DNA from: Tolypeutes matacus
Taxonomy: Eukaryota; Chordata; Mammalia; Cingulata; Chlamyphoridae
DNA: 64,000 bases
Direction: 5' to 3'
Assembly: GCA_026826555.1 (NCBI GenBank)
Contig: JAKSZT010053928.1
Coordinates: forward strand, 45,657,251-45,721,250
A model generated the notes under the pieces. It had not been told where the DNA came from and ran no database searches. It saw nothing but the letters and a program-made list of their open reading frames with translations. This document shows, piece by piece, positions 11,745-23,165 of the stretch (the first letter of the stretch is position 1; each line of letters starts with the position of its first letter). The position numbers and the translations under genes are program-made.

Positions 11745-13172
11745 TTTTCTACATAGTTGGAAGCGGGCTGCTACTGTTACAAATACCTAAAAATGGAGAC
11801 GTGGCTTTGGAATTGGGCAGCAGAGAAAGACTAGAAGAATTCTGAGGAGCATGACAGAAAATGCTGAAATTGCCTTTGAACAGCAGAAAAATGTGTTAAC
11901 GACTCTGCTAGTGAGGGCTTAGAAAGAAGTGAGGAGCATGGCAGAGAAAACCTAAATCGCCATAGAGAATATCTAAATCGTCAAGAAAAGGCTATTAGAA
12001 ATGTTAATGTTAAAGACAATACTAGTCAGGGCTCAGAAGGAAATGAGAAACATGTTACTGGGAACTCGGGGAAATTGGATCCTTGTGACATAGTGGCAGA
12101 AAACTTAGCTGAATTGTGTCCTGTAGTTGTGTGGAAAGCAGAACCTGTAAGAGATGAACTTGGATATTCACTGAGATTTCCAAGTAAAGTGTTGAAGATA
12201 TGGCCTGGTTTCTTCTTGCTGATGACAGTAAAATGTGGGAGGAGATAAAAACAATGAAGGAAGAAGGGTAGAATCAGGACTTGATCAGTGGGGAAATTTT
12301 CAGCCTACCCAAATGGCAAAAGAAGATAAAATTAAAGAGATTCATTGTCAGGAGAGTATGCTTTAGTAAAAAAACCAAAGGCGTGGATATATAACCTTTT
12401 GCTAATACCTTAGAAAAATAAAAGTATTCAGTCACACAAAACATTCTTTGAAATTTTTAAATAAAATTGGAAAAAAAAAATTCTGTAAAGAAATTAAGGG
12501 AGTGATTCATACATCACCCTCAGCCATCTCAGAAGAAGCCAAAAATAAAGATGGGATTATATAGGAAAGACCTGCAGAGGAGTCTTTTATATGATGGAAT
12601 GAGAACCACAAGGATCTTGAGGACTTTAAACCAGCAGAAACACTGCCATCTGAAACTGAAGGGGATAGAGAGAACATAAAATGAAAGAAGGCTGCTGGAT
12701 GCTCAAAATTCTACAAGCAGGAGAACAAGCTGATAAAATGACTCAGCTGCAAACATTATTACCTTTCAGGGAAAAGGAAGTCTCTGAGGGGAAGTTGCAG
12801 CCCAGAGTGCACAGCTGCAAGCCACAGAGGATTACTCTCAGACCTGGAACCTAATGGAGTTTGCCCAGCTAGATTTCAAGGTGGCTCATTTCTTCATTCC
12901 ATTTTCTATTTGAATTACCCCACCACTGTATTTGAGAGCAGATAACTTATTCTCTAGTTCCACAGGTGTACATATGAAGAGCAATTGTGCTCTAGGATTG
13001 ATCAGACTCAAAGTTTCGTGCATACTTAATTTACATGGTGAGATTTTGGATTTTGGGGCTGAGGAGGTTTAAACTTTGAGTTGATGCTATCACGGTTTGA
13101 GAATTTTGGGTATCTTTGGATGAGGTCAATTTATTTGGGACAGATGTGAATCTCTGGGGCCAGGGAGCAGAC
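11745..13172 (+). mobile_element. MaLR internal region (MLT1-int-like)
   Basis: The plus strand shows the typical MaLR internal order: 'ggaagcgggctgctactg', 'acaaatacctaaaaatgg', 'gtggctttggaattggg', then repeated 'gaggagcatg' and 'agggctcagaaggaaatgag' blocks, running into an MLT1-type LTR at 13173. MaLR elements are non-autonomous relatives of ERVL and encode no known protein. The 5' LTR is absent: the element begins right at the expected LTR/internal junction. Confidence 0.75.
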
Positions 13173-13673
13173 TGTGTAAGGCAGAAAAATGCCCCCATCT
13201 CTGATGTTCATGCCCTGGTCTCCAGAACCTGTGATTTGTTACCTTACATGACAAGAGGGACTTTGCAGATATGATTCAGGTTACTACAAATCTTAAAATG
13301 GGGAGATTATTCTGGATTATCTGGGTGGGCCCAATCTAGTCATATGAGTCCTTAAAAGCAGAGAATCTTTCCTGGCTATTAACAGAGAGAAGTGACAACA
13401 GAAACGTCAGAGAGATGTGATGTTGCTGGCTTTGAAGATGGAGGAAGGAGTTCACAAGCCAGAGAAATGTTGGTGGCCTGCAGAAGCTGAAAAAGGCAAG
13501 GAAACATCTTCCCCTAGAGCCTCCAGAAAGGAACACAGCTCTGCTGACACCTTGTTTTTAGCCCACTGAAACCCATGTAGGACTTCTAATCTCAGAGTTG
13601 GAAGATAACAAATTTATATTATTTGAAGACGTAACTGTAGTTTTTTGTTATAGCAGCAATAGAAAACTAACCA
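13173..13673 (+). mobile_element. MLT1-type MaLR 3' LTR
   Basis: The LTR begins TGTGTAAGGC and follows the MLT1C-like order: 'accttacatgacaagaggga', 'ctttgcagatatgattcagg', 'ggattatctgggtgggccca', 'ctgctgacaccttg', then ends near 'caatagaaaactaa'. It directly follows the MaLR internal region. The subfamily is from memory. Confidence 0.75.
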
Positions 13674-13870
13674 GGAGCAGTGGCCAAAGATGAAATGGTG
13701 TCTGGGAAGAAGAAAAAGCTTTTCTATCATTCCTGATATAGCCTACCTCAATCAGGAAATGTTTGGCTTTAGCAGCAATGCAAATGTTTATGTTAGTTCA
13801 ATGATTCTTTCTACTGTTTTTTTAGTTCTCTATTTTATTTCTCTCTAATCAAAATTTTTTTATTTTCTTC

Positions 13871-14515
13871 TATATTAGTCAGCCAAAGGGTTGCTGATGC
13901 AAAATACCAGAAATCTGTTGGCTTTTATAAAGGGTATTTATTTGGAGGAGAAGCTTACGGTTACCAGGCCATAAAGTCTAAGTTTCTTCCCTCACCAAAG
14001 TCTGTTGACACGTGTTGGAGCAAGATGGCTGCTGACGTTTACCAGAGTTCAGGCTTCTTGGGTTCCTCTCTTCCTGGGGCTCTGTTTCTCTTCAGGCTCA
14101 GCTGCTCTGTTTCTTCCACATGGTCAGCTGTAAACTATGAGGTTTTCTAGACTTTGCCTCTGTCCACAAGGCCAGCTGTGAACTGAAAGGCTCATCTCTT
14201 TTCCCAAGACCTTCTCTCCTTCCTCATGACCAAGCTCCTCTGTGTGCTTACTTTCCAGGGCTCCAGCTCAAAAACTCCAGCATCAAAACTCCAACTCTGT
14301 CCTTTGCCATGTCTTTTATCTGTGAGTCCCCACCCACCAAGGGGCGGGGACTCAACACCCTACTGATATGGCCCAATCAAAGCCCTAATCATAATTTAAG
14401 TAAAAGTAAAATCTCTGAATCCAATATGCTTTAATACACCCAGAGGAAAAGACCAGTTTACAAACATAATCCAATATCTATTTTTGGAATTCATAAACTA
14501 TATCAAACTGCTACA
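13871..14515 (-). mobile_element. ERVL/MaLR-type LTR, copy 1 of a family
   Basis: A 645-bp block reads, on the minus strand, from TGTAGCAGTTTGATATA to GACTAATATA, the usual TGTAG...CTAATACA ends of ERVL-class LTRs. It interrupts L1 text and is flanked by tcttc (13866-13870) and ccttc (14516-14520), an imperfect 5-bp duplication. It shares order and wording with the copy at 22158-22810, for example 'ttataaagggtatttatttg', 'gttggagcaagatggctgct' and 'tttttggaattcataaac'. No internal retroviral sequence is attached, so it is a solo LTR. Confidence 0.82.
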
Positions 14516-15938
14516 CCTTCCTTCTGCTCATTTTGGTTTTAGTTCACTCTTTTGGTAGATGCTATAGTTGTGAGGTTAGGTCTTCCTTTTCAATGTAAAT
14601 ATTTGGAACTATAAGTTTCCCTCTCAGCACTGCCTTTGCTGCATCCCATAAGTTTTGGTATGTTGTGTGTTTGTTTTCATTTGTGTCTGATGTGTAACTT
14701 TCTCTTTGGCCTATTGGTTGTTTAATAGTGTATTTTAGTTATCACTTATTTTTTAATTTCCTGGTTCTCCCTCTTCTAGCTTCATTACATTGTGTTCCAA
14801 GAAGATACCTTATATGATTTCATTATTTTTACTTTTATTGAGACTTGTTTTGTGAACTTACATATGATCTATCTTGGAGAATGACCAATGTGCACTATAG
14901 AAAAATGTGTATTTTCCTGTCATTGGATGAAATGTTCTATTATGTCTGTTAGGTCTAGTTGGTTTATAGTGTCATTCAAGTCTGTTTTCTTAATGATCTT
15001 TTGTCTAGATGATCCATCCATTATTGAACATGGTTTATTGAAGTCTCCTACTATTATTATAGAACTGTATATTTCTCCTGTCAAATCTCTAAATATTTGC
15101 TACATTTGTTTTGGGACCATGACATTTTATACTTGTTTTGTCTTCTTGTTGAATTGACCTCTTTATTGGTATATAGTAACCTTAATTATCCATCATAAAA
15201 ATTTTTGAATTAAAGTCTATTATATCTGATATTAATATAGCTACTCAGGTACCTTTTTGATTACCATTAGACCGGTAAATTTTTTTCTCATCCTTTCTTT
15301 TTCAACTTACTTGTGTTTTTTAATGTAAAGTGAATCTCTTGTAAACAGCATATAGGTGTTTCATGCTTTTTTATCCATCTGCCGATCTCTGCCCTTCGAC
15401 TGGACAGCATAATCTATTTACATGTAAAGTAACTACTGGTAATGCACAACTTTCTTCTACCATTTTGTTATTTGGTCTTTGTAATTCTTATATCCTTTTT
15501 TTGTCCCTTAATTTTTCTGTTAATGTCTGCTTTCATATTTATTTGATTTTTTTTGTAATGTACCATTTTGAGTCATTTCTCATTTCCATCTGTATATATA
15601 TATTTTCATATCTTTGCCCAGTATGTCCAAAGTCTGGAATATTTTCTATCAAATTCATTTTTCCTGTGATTGGTCCATTCTCTCCTGCTTCCTTGTATGT
15701 TTTATAATTTTTTTTTTTTTTTTTGAGAACTGGATAGTCTGAGTATTATGTTGTGGTTACTCTCAAAATCTAGTTCTCCCACACTTCAGTCACCAGACTA
15801 AGAAAAAGAAAAAGAAAATAAAGAATTAAAAAGAAGGAGAGAGGGAGGGAGAGAGAGAGCGAGCAAGTGAGCAAGAGAGAAGAAAATATATACTCATAAA
15901 CAGAAAAAGAACACCCCGAAAGACCAAGAAAGAAATGA

Positions 15939-16515
15939 AGTGTACTGCCTCTCCAAATCCCTTGTGATGTGCCAATGGGAAGCCAGAAGCTGTGGCTATA
16001 AAGGCCAAAACACAGGCAAGCATCCTTGCTCTTCCCTCAGTGACCAACCAGACCCAAACCTATAAAACAGAGAACAAAAAAACAAACCAACCAAAAAGAA
16101 AAAGAAAAACAGGTGCACTGGCTCTTAGGTCCCTATAAGGCCAGGACATGATACATCTGAGAGAAACCAAAGTTAGCAGATGTGCTGTGTCCTCAGGAAT
16201 CCACTAAACAACAAAAGAAAGAGAAGGTGGAAACCCAACCAATGAAAAAGTGCTCTAGGTCTTTAAGATCTGGTAGATGCCAGTGTGAGGCCAGGAGCCA
16301 CTGTTGCAGAAAGGGCTAAAACTAAGGCCAAAGTCTGTGCTGGACCCTCAGGGAGCTGCCAAACCAGGAAATGCCAACATACTGAAGGAAGGAAGAAAAC
16401 CAGCTAAAGAAGGTGCATTGGCTCTTTACATTCAAATGAGTGCTGGTGGGAGGCTGGAAATGCTGGTGCCCAGAAGGACAATACTGAGGCCAGTGTCCAT
16501 GCTGGTCCTTTAGGG
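15939..16515 (-). repeat. Tandem repeat in L1 5' UTR
   Basis: Four degenerate units of about 135-170 bp follow one another. They start near 15939, 16111, 16247 and 16410 with variants of 'ggtgca(c/t)tggctctt(t)a', and later read 'gccag(t)...gaggcca(g)gagcc' and 'aaggccaaagtctgtgctgg'. They lie where the L1 promoter/5' UTR is expected. Tandem promoter monomers are known in some mammalian L1s, such as mouse; here the role is inferred. Confidence 0.65.
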
Positions 16516-17121
16516 ATCCCTACTGACTTCGACCCTCAAGAGATAGGTTTCCTCTGCTAGCCCTGGCACTAGTCAGCCACTCCTGGAACCCTGGCTGTGT
16601 TGCTACAACCACTGCCTTGGGGCTGAGCAAGCGCTCCTGGTCACTGGTTTGTGCTGTCACTCATAGAAGCTGAACTCTTGGCAGCTTCTCACTTCCTCTG
16701 GCATTTCTGTAGTTGTTCTAAATGTCCATTTGGTTCCTGAATTTCCACTAAGTTAATTCCCATTTCTTTCCCAGATCTTTCATTTTTTTTCTAGTGGAGG
16801 AAGCAATTTGTAAAACTTCCTACTCTGTCATTTTCCCTTCCATATGCTTTTTTCCCAAATGGCACCTTGTTATGAGACTTTCCCTCTCTGGACCCCAGAC
16901 AGTCTGCTAAATTATTTAAAGCTATTGTCATTAAGTTTTAGGCAAGGAAGTAGTAGTTTTGTATTTAAGTGGATATGTTATATACACACTTTTTAAACAG
17001 TGCTTGGCTTTCCATGATATAATTTGAACTATAACATTGTGATTCACATGTATGGGAGATAGCCCATGAGAGGCAGCCCATTCTTGACAATTGCCATGAC
17101 CATTGTACTTCCATTAGCTCC

Positions 17122-17626
17122 TGTGGTAGTCAGAATAATCCTACCCCTCCCCCCCCATCAAGATATTCATGTCCTATTAACTAGAATCTGTTATTATGTT
17201 ACCTTCCATGGCAAAGGGACTTTGCTGATGTGATTAAATTAAGGACTTTTGGGATGGCGAGATTATCCTGGTTTATCCAGATGATTCCAAAGATCCTTAA
17301 AAGTAGAAGAAGGTGGCAGAAGAGGAGAGGCAGAACATGTGACACTACAGACGAATTGTGAGAGAAATGCCAAGTTTCTGGTTTTGAAAATGGAGGAGAG
17401 GAGCCATGAGCCAAGGAACGTGGGCAATGACTAGCAGCTGAAAAAGGCAAGGAACAGGTTCATCCCTAGAACCTCAAGAAAGGATCACAGCCCTGCTGAC
17501 ACCTTGATTTTAGTCTGTTGAGTCCTGTGTCAGACTTCTGGCCTTAGAACTGTAAGGTAATAAATTTGTGTTGTTTTATACCTCCAAATCTGTGGTAATA
17601 TTTATAGCAGTCATAGAAAACTTATG
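17122..17626 (+). mobile_element. MLT1-type MaLR solo LTR
   Basis: It begins TGTGGTAGTCAGAATAAT and follows the same order as the LTR at 13173: 'gttaccttccatggcaaagg', 'actttgctgatgtgattaa', 'gattatcctggtttatccag', 'ccctgctgacaccttgattt', and 'aataaatttgtgttgtttta' near the end. No internal sequence is attached. It is an old element shared with other placental mammals. Confidence 0.8.
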
Positions 17627-17834
17627 TAGCCATATAGAAAGAGATCCCTCTGCTCTCTCTCTCTGGGCTAGCCTGGACATGCCTGCTAAGCCATGCCTTT
17701 GCTCCTGCACTGCTGGAACCCACTGGTCTTTCCTGACCTGGAGTATCTCAGATCCCCACGGGCTTCCATGATGTTTCCCTTCTCCCTTTCCTGGAATGTC
17801 AAGAGCTAAGCTCTCTCTTTTCTCTTGGGGTAGG

Positions 17835-18432
17835 TGTTGTGCCTTGCAATGATATTAATGATCTTGAATCTCAAAAAGCATTATAAACATGTTGAGCACA
17901 ATTAGAATGTTAAAAAAACTGAGAAAAACATGTTTTTGTAATAAGCAATAGCCAGACGTGTGCAAAGAAATGAGATGGATTGGCCTGATGCCATCAAGAT
18001 GCTGCCTTGGCAAGCGTCATGTCGAGGCACATTGACGCAGTCATGCTGACTCCTGGCTTCAATGCCTGTGCTGTGCTGCAAAGCAGCTTGCCGCCACTCT
18101 CACTGTAGTACTGTGAGCAGCACCAGGCCACGTGCCAGACTTGGCTCCTGAGACCACTGGGCACAGAATCTTCCTTCAGTCCATCAGCTCCCAGGCCGGT
18201 GGACTTTCCAGACTCTTGTATCCTTCACCTTTCAATATGTTGTGTGCCCTTGACCTGGCTGTTGCTTGCTTGTGATCCAGCAAGCAAATAAATTGGGTTG
18301 AGCATTCAAACTAGAGTCTTGTTGGATCTGCTTTGAAGTGCTGAATTTCCTTTCAATTTTGATCTGCTTTTGGTTTGTTATGGCAACTGCATTTACACGA
18401 CAGTAGGTGTTCTCCCTTCTCCACACCACAGG
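17835..18432 (+). mobile_element. Candidate solo LTR, class uncertain
   Basis: The block may run from TGTGCCTTGC to CCACACCACA. It contains an AATAAA at about 18287 followed by a GT/T-rich stretch of about 140 bases, in keeping with the R-U5 part of an LTR. I could not find a clean target duplication and do not recognise the family. The 65-residue minus frame here is not convincing as a gene. Confidence 0.4.
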
Positions 18433-20599
18433 TTCAAAGACTGTGTAAAGTAGCTTATTGTTCTACTTGTATTTGGGAAACTTCTCTTATTTGTGAAGAG
18501 AAAAAGGAAAATAAGCTTCAACTAGTTGATTCTGAATAATTATCCTCAGGTTTTGATCTGTCTGTATAAATCAACATCTTCCCTGTTCTCAACCTTCCCC
18601 AGTTCAATCATTCAGTTATGGTGTATGTGTGTGTGTGGGGGGGGGGGAGTGGCGGGGGGTGGCGTGGATTAGCCAGATAATCATGTGAAATCACTGCTTA
18701 CACCTCAAGACTACAAAGACACAACCTTAAAGTGCAATGTACACTCTACTTACTTTAAACACTTTAAACACTTTACTAACAATGTATGTTCTTCTTATAG
18801 GCTCAGGTTGCCCTATCTTCATGGTAATTTGTTACAGGTACCAAATCCAGTTAGTGCAATTGAGAACAGCAATAGCCTTTCAGAAATTATGTATCCTAAT
18901 ATCTGATTAAGGTCAGTAGTTTCATGGTCCACTACAATTTCTGTACCTGTCCTAAAGGTAAATGTGTATTATTATTTCTTCAGCTTGATCAGTGAATGTT
19001 GTATATATTGCAATTCGAATTGATCTTGAAAAAATATCTTTCTTAAGAACTGGAAATTTTCTCAAGCACAATATATTGACGTTTTTGGTTTTTTCTCCAT
19101 GGTTGTATTTATATAAACTGAAACGTTATTCCCAAACTTTAAAAAATCAAATGTTTGTGAATTAAACTGGTTCAGACCTAGTGTACTGGGGGATATAGAG
19201 AAATACTGATATGTTCCTAGAAAAATAGCAAAATGATATTTTCCATTCCAACTCCTTCTTGGAGCTATTCAAATCTTTCTGCTACTCATTTCTGCATCAC
19301 AGATTTAAACAGTTCAGCACATCAACACTGTAGTATCTATCAAGCAACAGAGTGTTTACAATTCTGCTTTGAGCTGATATCTTTTACAAATAGCATATTA
19401 CTTATAACAACATAAAAAAAGCTTTATGTGATACAGATAACACCTATATCTAAAGGCAAATAGTATGTGTTATTGCTTTGGAATGAAAACTTGTCTCTGA
19501 GCCAAATGCTATATACTAAATAATAATGATAATAAAAATCTACCTACTGGCAATGCAGCCCAAAATACAAATGTCTCGTTATAGTATTTCAATTCGAAAA
19601 TAATGTAGCCATCTCTTGAGTACCTTTTCTTCTGACTTGCAGAAGAATGGGAGGGTTGATGGTTTCTTTTGATAAGTTGACAATATAACTTGGCAGATAA
19701 AATAGAGTTAAATCAATTATCTTCTTGGCTGAGCTATTTTAGAAAATCCTGCAGATAATTGCATTAAATGATGGAGTTTTTGACCATGACAAACACAACT
19801 CTGATTCATAGAATTTGATCAAGAGGACTTTTTTTCTCTCTCAAAAGATAATGGGTTCACAACACCTCAAATCATGGTTCAACTCTCTGAGACCTAAGGT
19901 AAAACCAAAACATTTCAAAACAGTTCTTATAACTTCTGCTAACCAAACACCTGGCAAAACAGGAATTCAATTGGTGGATATTTAGGTGTGGAAGGAGTAT
20001 TCCACAAGGGAGGCTCTGCCATTAGCCTCTTCCTTAGGAGGGGTAGCAAGTGTGACATCACCTCCTCCCAGCATTAATGCTTTGTTGATGTACAAGCCAA
20101 ACTTCTCAGAGGCTCTACTTACCATATCCTGCATTACTTTCAAGCTAGACCCTCTTTGACTTCTCCATTTTGCCTTCCACTTTATTTAACCGCATCACAT
20201 CAAATTCTCTTGCCTCTACTACTGTTGTGGCTTTGAGGAAAGATAATTCTGAATCAAATGAGAAAAAGACAGAGACATCAGGAAGGACATCCAGTCTGCT
20301 TTATTAGTAGTAAAGTTGGATTGGAGATTGTGGCTTTGACCTAAGACTGGACACTGGAAACCTTTTTTCTCCCATCTCTCCAAGGTGCAAAATCTACCCT
20401 GCTGAGTGAGTCCAATAATTGGAGGAGGGAGAAGAAGAGGGAAGGAACGTGGCATTTGTGCTCACAGGATCCTAGGGAAGGAGTCAAAGAAAGTCTATGA
20501 TAAATAAGGATAAAGACCCACTTCTTTAGGTCATCCATCATTCAAGTAAATCTTTCTCTTCCCTGGGAAGGACAGAGTGAGGTGACTGGAGAAAAAGAG
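18433..20599. other. Unassigned sequence with G-rich simple repeat
   Basis: No gene or known repeat is recognised. A (GT)n run passes into a G-run and G-rich sequence at about 18620-18668, which could form a G-quadruplex. Otherwise this is ordinary AT-rich DNA. Confidence 0.45.
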
Positions 20600-23165
20600 C
20601 TTCTGTTATTTAAAATTATTTTAATTTTTTAATTAAAAAATTACCTTCCTAACATTGTGAGAAGTATTCATTTTTTTGTGTGTGTGTGTTCATTTAAAAT
20701 ATTGGGATTGGTGCTTGTCTTTCTCTTTGGTTTATAGGAGTTCAGTATACATTCTGGATATAAGTTAATTTTCAGACACATGTATTACAAATATCTAATC
20801 TCTATGTGTGGCTCCCTTAATGGTGTGTTTTGATCAACAGAAATTCTTCATTTTAAGGAAGTTTAAGAACCTCTGCCTATCCCAAGATCATGAAGATATT
20901 TTCCTACATTATCTTATAGGAGCTTTAATGCATTTTTATTTAGGTCGGTGATACATCTGTAATTGAAATTTGTGTATGTTGGTGACAAGGGTCAGAATTC
21001 CTTCTCCTCCTCCCCCGCCCCCTCCCCCTCCCTCTCAAATTTATAAATCAAATTTATAAAGCACCATTTATCTTTTCCCCAGTTGTAATAGTGATACCGT
21101 ATTATCAGGCATGTAAGTGGGTCTGTTTGGTGACTGCCTGTTCTCTTCCATTGGTCTATTCATTTATCATTGGACCAAGGTGTAGTTACTATAGAAGTAT
21201 GGTAAATCTCACTATCTGGTAGTGAAGCTATCCTATTTTGATCCTCTTCTTTGAAATGCCTTACTATTCTTGGCCTTTTGAATTTTCATATAAATTTTAG
21301 AATGCCTGATAGGATTTTAATTGAAAATACATTGACTCTAAAATTTGAGGATAAATGACATCTTCACAATATTCTGATGTTTTATCCCTCTTTTTTTAGG
21401 TCTTAATTTCTATTAATAACGTCCAGCTAGTTTTCTGTTAGCAATCTTGTGCCTTTTTCATGAGAATTATTCCTAGGTATTTGATGTTTTAGATGCTATT
21501 GTAAGTAGGATTATTTAAAATTCTTCTAAGTTAAAAATTTCTAATTTTATGTTTCTAATACATAAAAATGCAAATGGCTCTTTATATTGAACTTGTATCC
21601 AGTGGTCTTGCCAGATTCACTTATTCGTTCTTATAGTTTGTGGGATTTTTTAGACTTTCTACATACAATACCATATCATTTATAAAGAATGACAGTTTTA
21701 TTTGCAATTTTTATACAATTAATTTCTTTTTCTAGTATTATGGTACTGATTAAGACCTTGAGTATAATGTTGGAAAAGAGATGATTAAAAAAAGGGAAAA
21801 AGTCTTTTCTTTGTTCAAATTCTTGATGAATTGAAAAACCTTCAGTATTTCACTATTAAGTATGATGTTTGCTGTAAGGTTTTTTTTTTGCTTTTTTGCT
21901 TTTTTTTTTTTTTTTGTAGATGCCCTTTATCAGGTTAAAGAGGTTCTCTTCTATTGTTACTATGTAGGGAGTTTGTATTATGAACACATGTTAAATACTA
22001 TTAAATAATATTTCTGTGTCAGTTGGACTGATCAGGTATTACATCTCCTTTATTCATTTAATGTGGTGAATCACACTGATTGATTTTTAAAATTTTAAAC
22101 TTGTCATGCTTTCTTATAATAAACCCAGGCCACACTACCTTTTACTTAAATGGTCATTGTATTAGCCAAAGGGGTGCTGATGCGAAATACCAGAAATATG
22201 TTGGATTTTATAAAGGGCATTTATTTGGGGTAGAAGCTTATAGTTACCAGGCCATAAAGCATACGTTACTTTCCTCACCAAAGTCTGTTGCCACATGTTG
22301 GAGCAAGATGGCTGCTGACATCTGCAAGGTTTCAGGTTTCCTCTTCCTCTTAAGGCTTCATAGTTCCAGCTTCTTCCAATATCAGCTGTAGGCTGGGATA
22401 AGTCTTTTCTCTCTCCCGGGTCTCATTTCTCTCTGGACTCAGCTGCTCTGCTCTCTCCACAAGGCCAGCTGTAGACTATCAGGCTAATGGCTTAGCTCTC
22501 TTTCCGGTGCCTCTGCCATGACTAATGCAGCCTTCTCTCCTTCCTCAGGTATCTGCTTCTCTGTGTGTTTACTTCCCAGGTCTCCAGTATCAAAACTTCA
22601 ACTTTCTCCTCTGCCATGTTGTTTTCTCTTGGTTGGCGGGGACTCAAAGTCCTACTGACATGGCCCAATCAAAATCTTAATCATTATGTAATCAAGTAAA
22701 AGTGAAACCTCTGAATCCAATCCAATCTAATATGCCCAGAGGAACAGACCAGTTCACAAACATAATCCAGTATCTATTTTTGGAATTCATAAACAATATC
22801 AAATGCTACAGTCACAGTATATAATTATTTTAATATATTGCCATGTTTAAAGTCCTAGTATTTTATTTAGAATTTTTGCATCTATGCTTATGAGAGAGAT
22901 GACCCTGTAATTATCTTGTCTTGTAATGTTCTTGCCATATTTGGTATTTCAAGATTATTCTGGACTCCTACAATTAATTGGGAAGTGTTTCCTCTTTTTC
23001 TGTTCTCTGGAAGAATTTTTGTAAGATTTGTTTTATTGTTTTTATGTTTAGAAGAATTTTGTTTCAGTGGTGATGCTGTCTTGAAGATTTGGAACTTTTT
23101 TTTTTTCTTTTTTTTTTTGTAGGATGGTTCTATTCACAGATTCAGTTTCTTTAAAAGATATAGGA
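20600..23165 (-). mobile_element. Old LINE-1, antisense, 5'-truncated
   Basis: The plus strand shows diverged antisense L1: 'ggagttcagtatacattctg' and 'ggctcccttaatggtgtgtt' (3' UTR), 'tctattcatttatcattgga' (ORF2 C-terminal part), 'attttcatataaattttaga', then the RT region with 'tgtggtgaatcacactgatt' near 22060-22080. Reading frames are destroyed. An LTR interrupts it at 22158-22810. It is more diverged than the L1s at 7365 and 53190. Confidence 0.8.
22158..22810 (-). mobile_element. ERVL/MaLR-type LTR, copy 2 of a family
   Basis: A 653-bp block begins TGTATTAGCC and ends GCTACA on the plus strand. It is flanked by gtcat (22153-22157) and gtcac (22811-22815), a 5-bp duplication with one change. 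It matches the copy at 13871-14515 along its length, with local insertions and deletions. The apparent 103-residue plus frame across its start is spurious. It is a solo LTR inside an old L1. Confidence 0.83.

Larger units (their letters stand above)
10972..13796 (-). mobile_element. Retrocopy of a polyadenylated transcript, 2.8 kb
   Basis: The insert starts on the plus strand with a T-run (10972-10984). An AATAAA on the minus strand (10996-11001) lies 11 bases from it. The insert ends at 13796, and a perfect 14-bp target duplication, ttcaatgattcttt, flanks it (10961-10974, overlapping the T-run, and 13797-13810). These are the marks of L1-driven reverse transcription of an mRNA or lncRNA on the minus strand. 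L1 text resumes in register on both sides. The body contains a MaLR element in the opposite sense (11745-13673), so the parent transcript probably read through it backwards. I do not recognise the parent gene, and frames in the unique parts are short. Confidence 0.75.
7365..16845 (-). mobile_element. Full-length but defunct LINE-1, antisense, with nested insertions
   Basis: A second L1 follows in the same antisense orientation. Its 3' UTR starts at the T-run near 7350-7365. ORF2 occupies about 8900-15250, excluding insertions, and ORF1 lies near 15300-15720. A 5' UTR with internal repeats follows, and the element ends near 16845, where the minus strand reads 'ggaagggaaaatgacagagt', the usual L1 5' start. 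Segments resume in register after each insertion: 8378-8865 (LTR), 10972-13796 (retrocopy) and 13871-14515 (LTR). ORF1 and ORF2 carry many stops, so it is not mobile. It is unusual in keeping its 5' end. Confidence 0.82.

Noticed and set aside
22080..22391. Plus-strand frame of 103 residues
   Set aside because: It runs from antisense L1 into the ERVL-type LTR and cannot be a gene.
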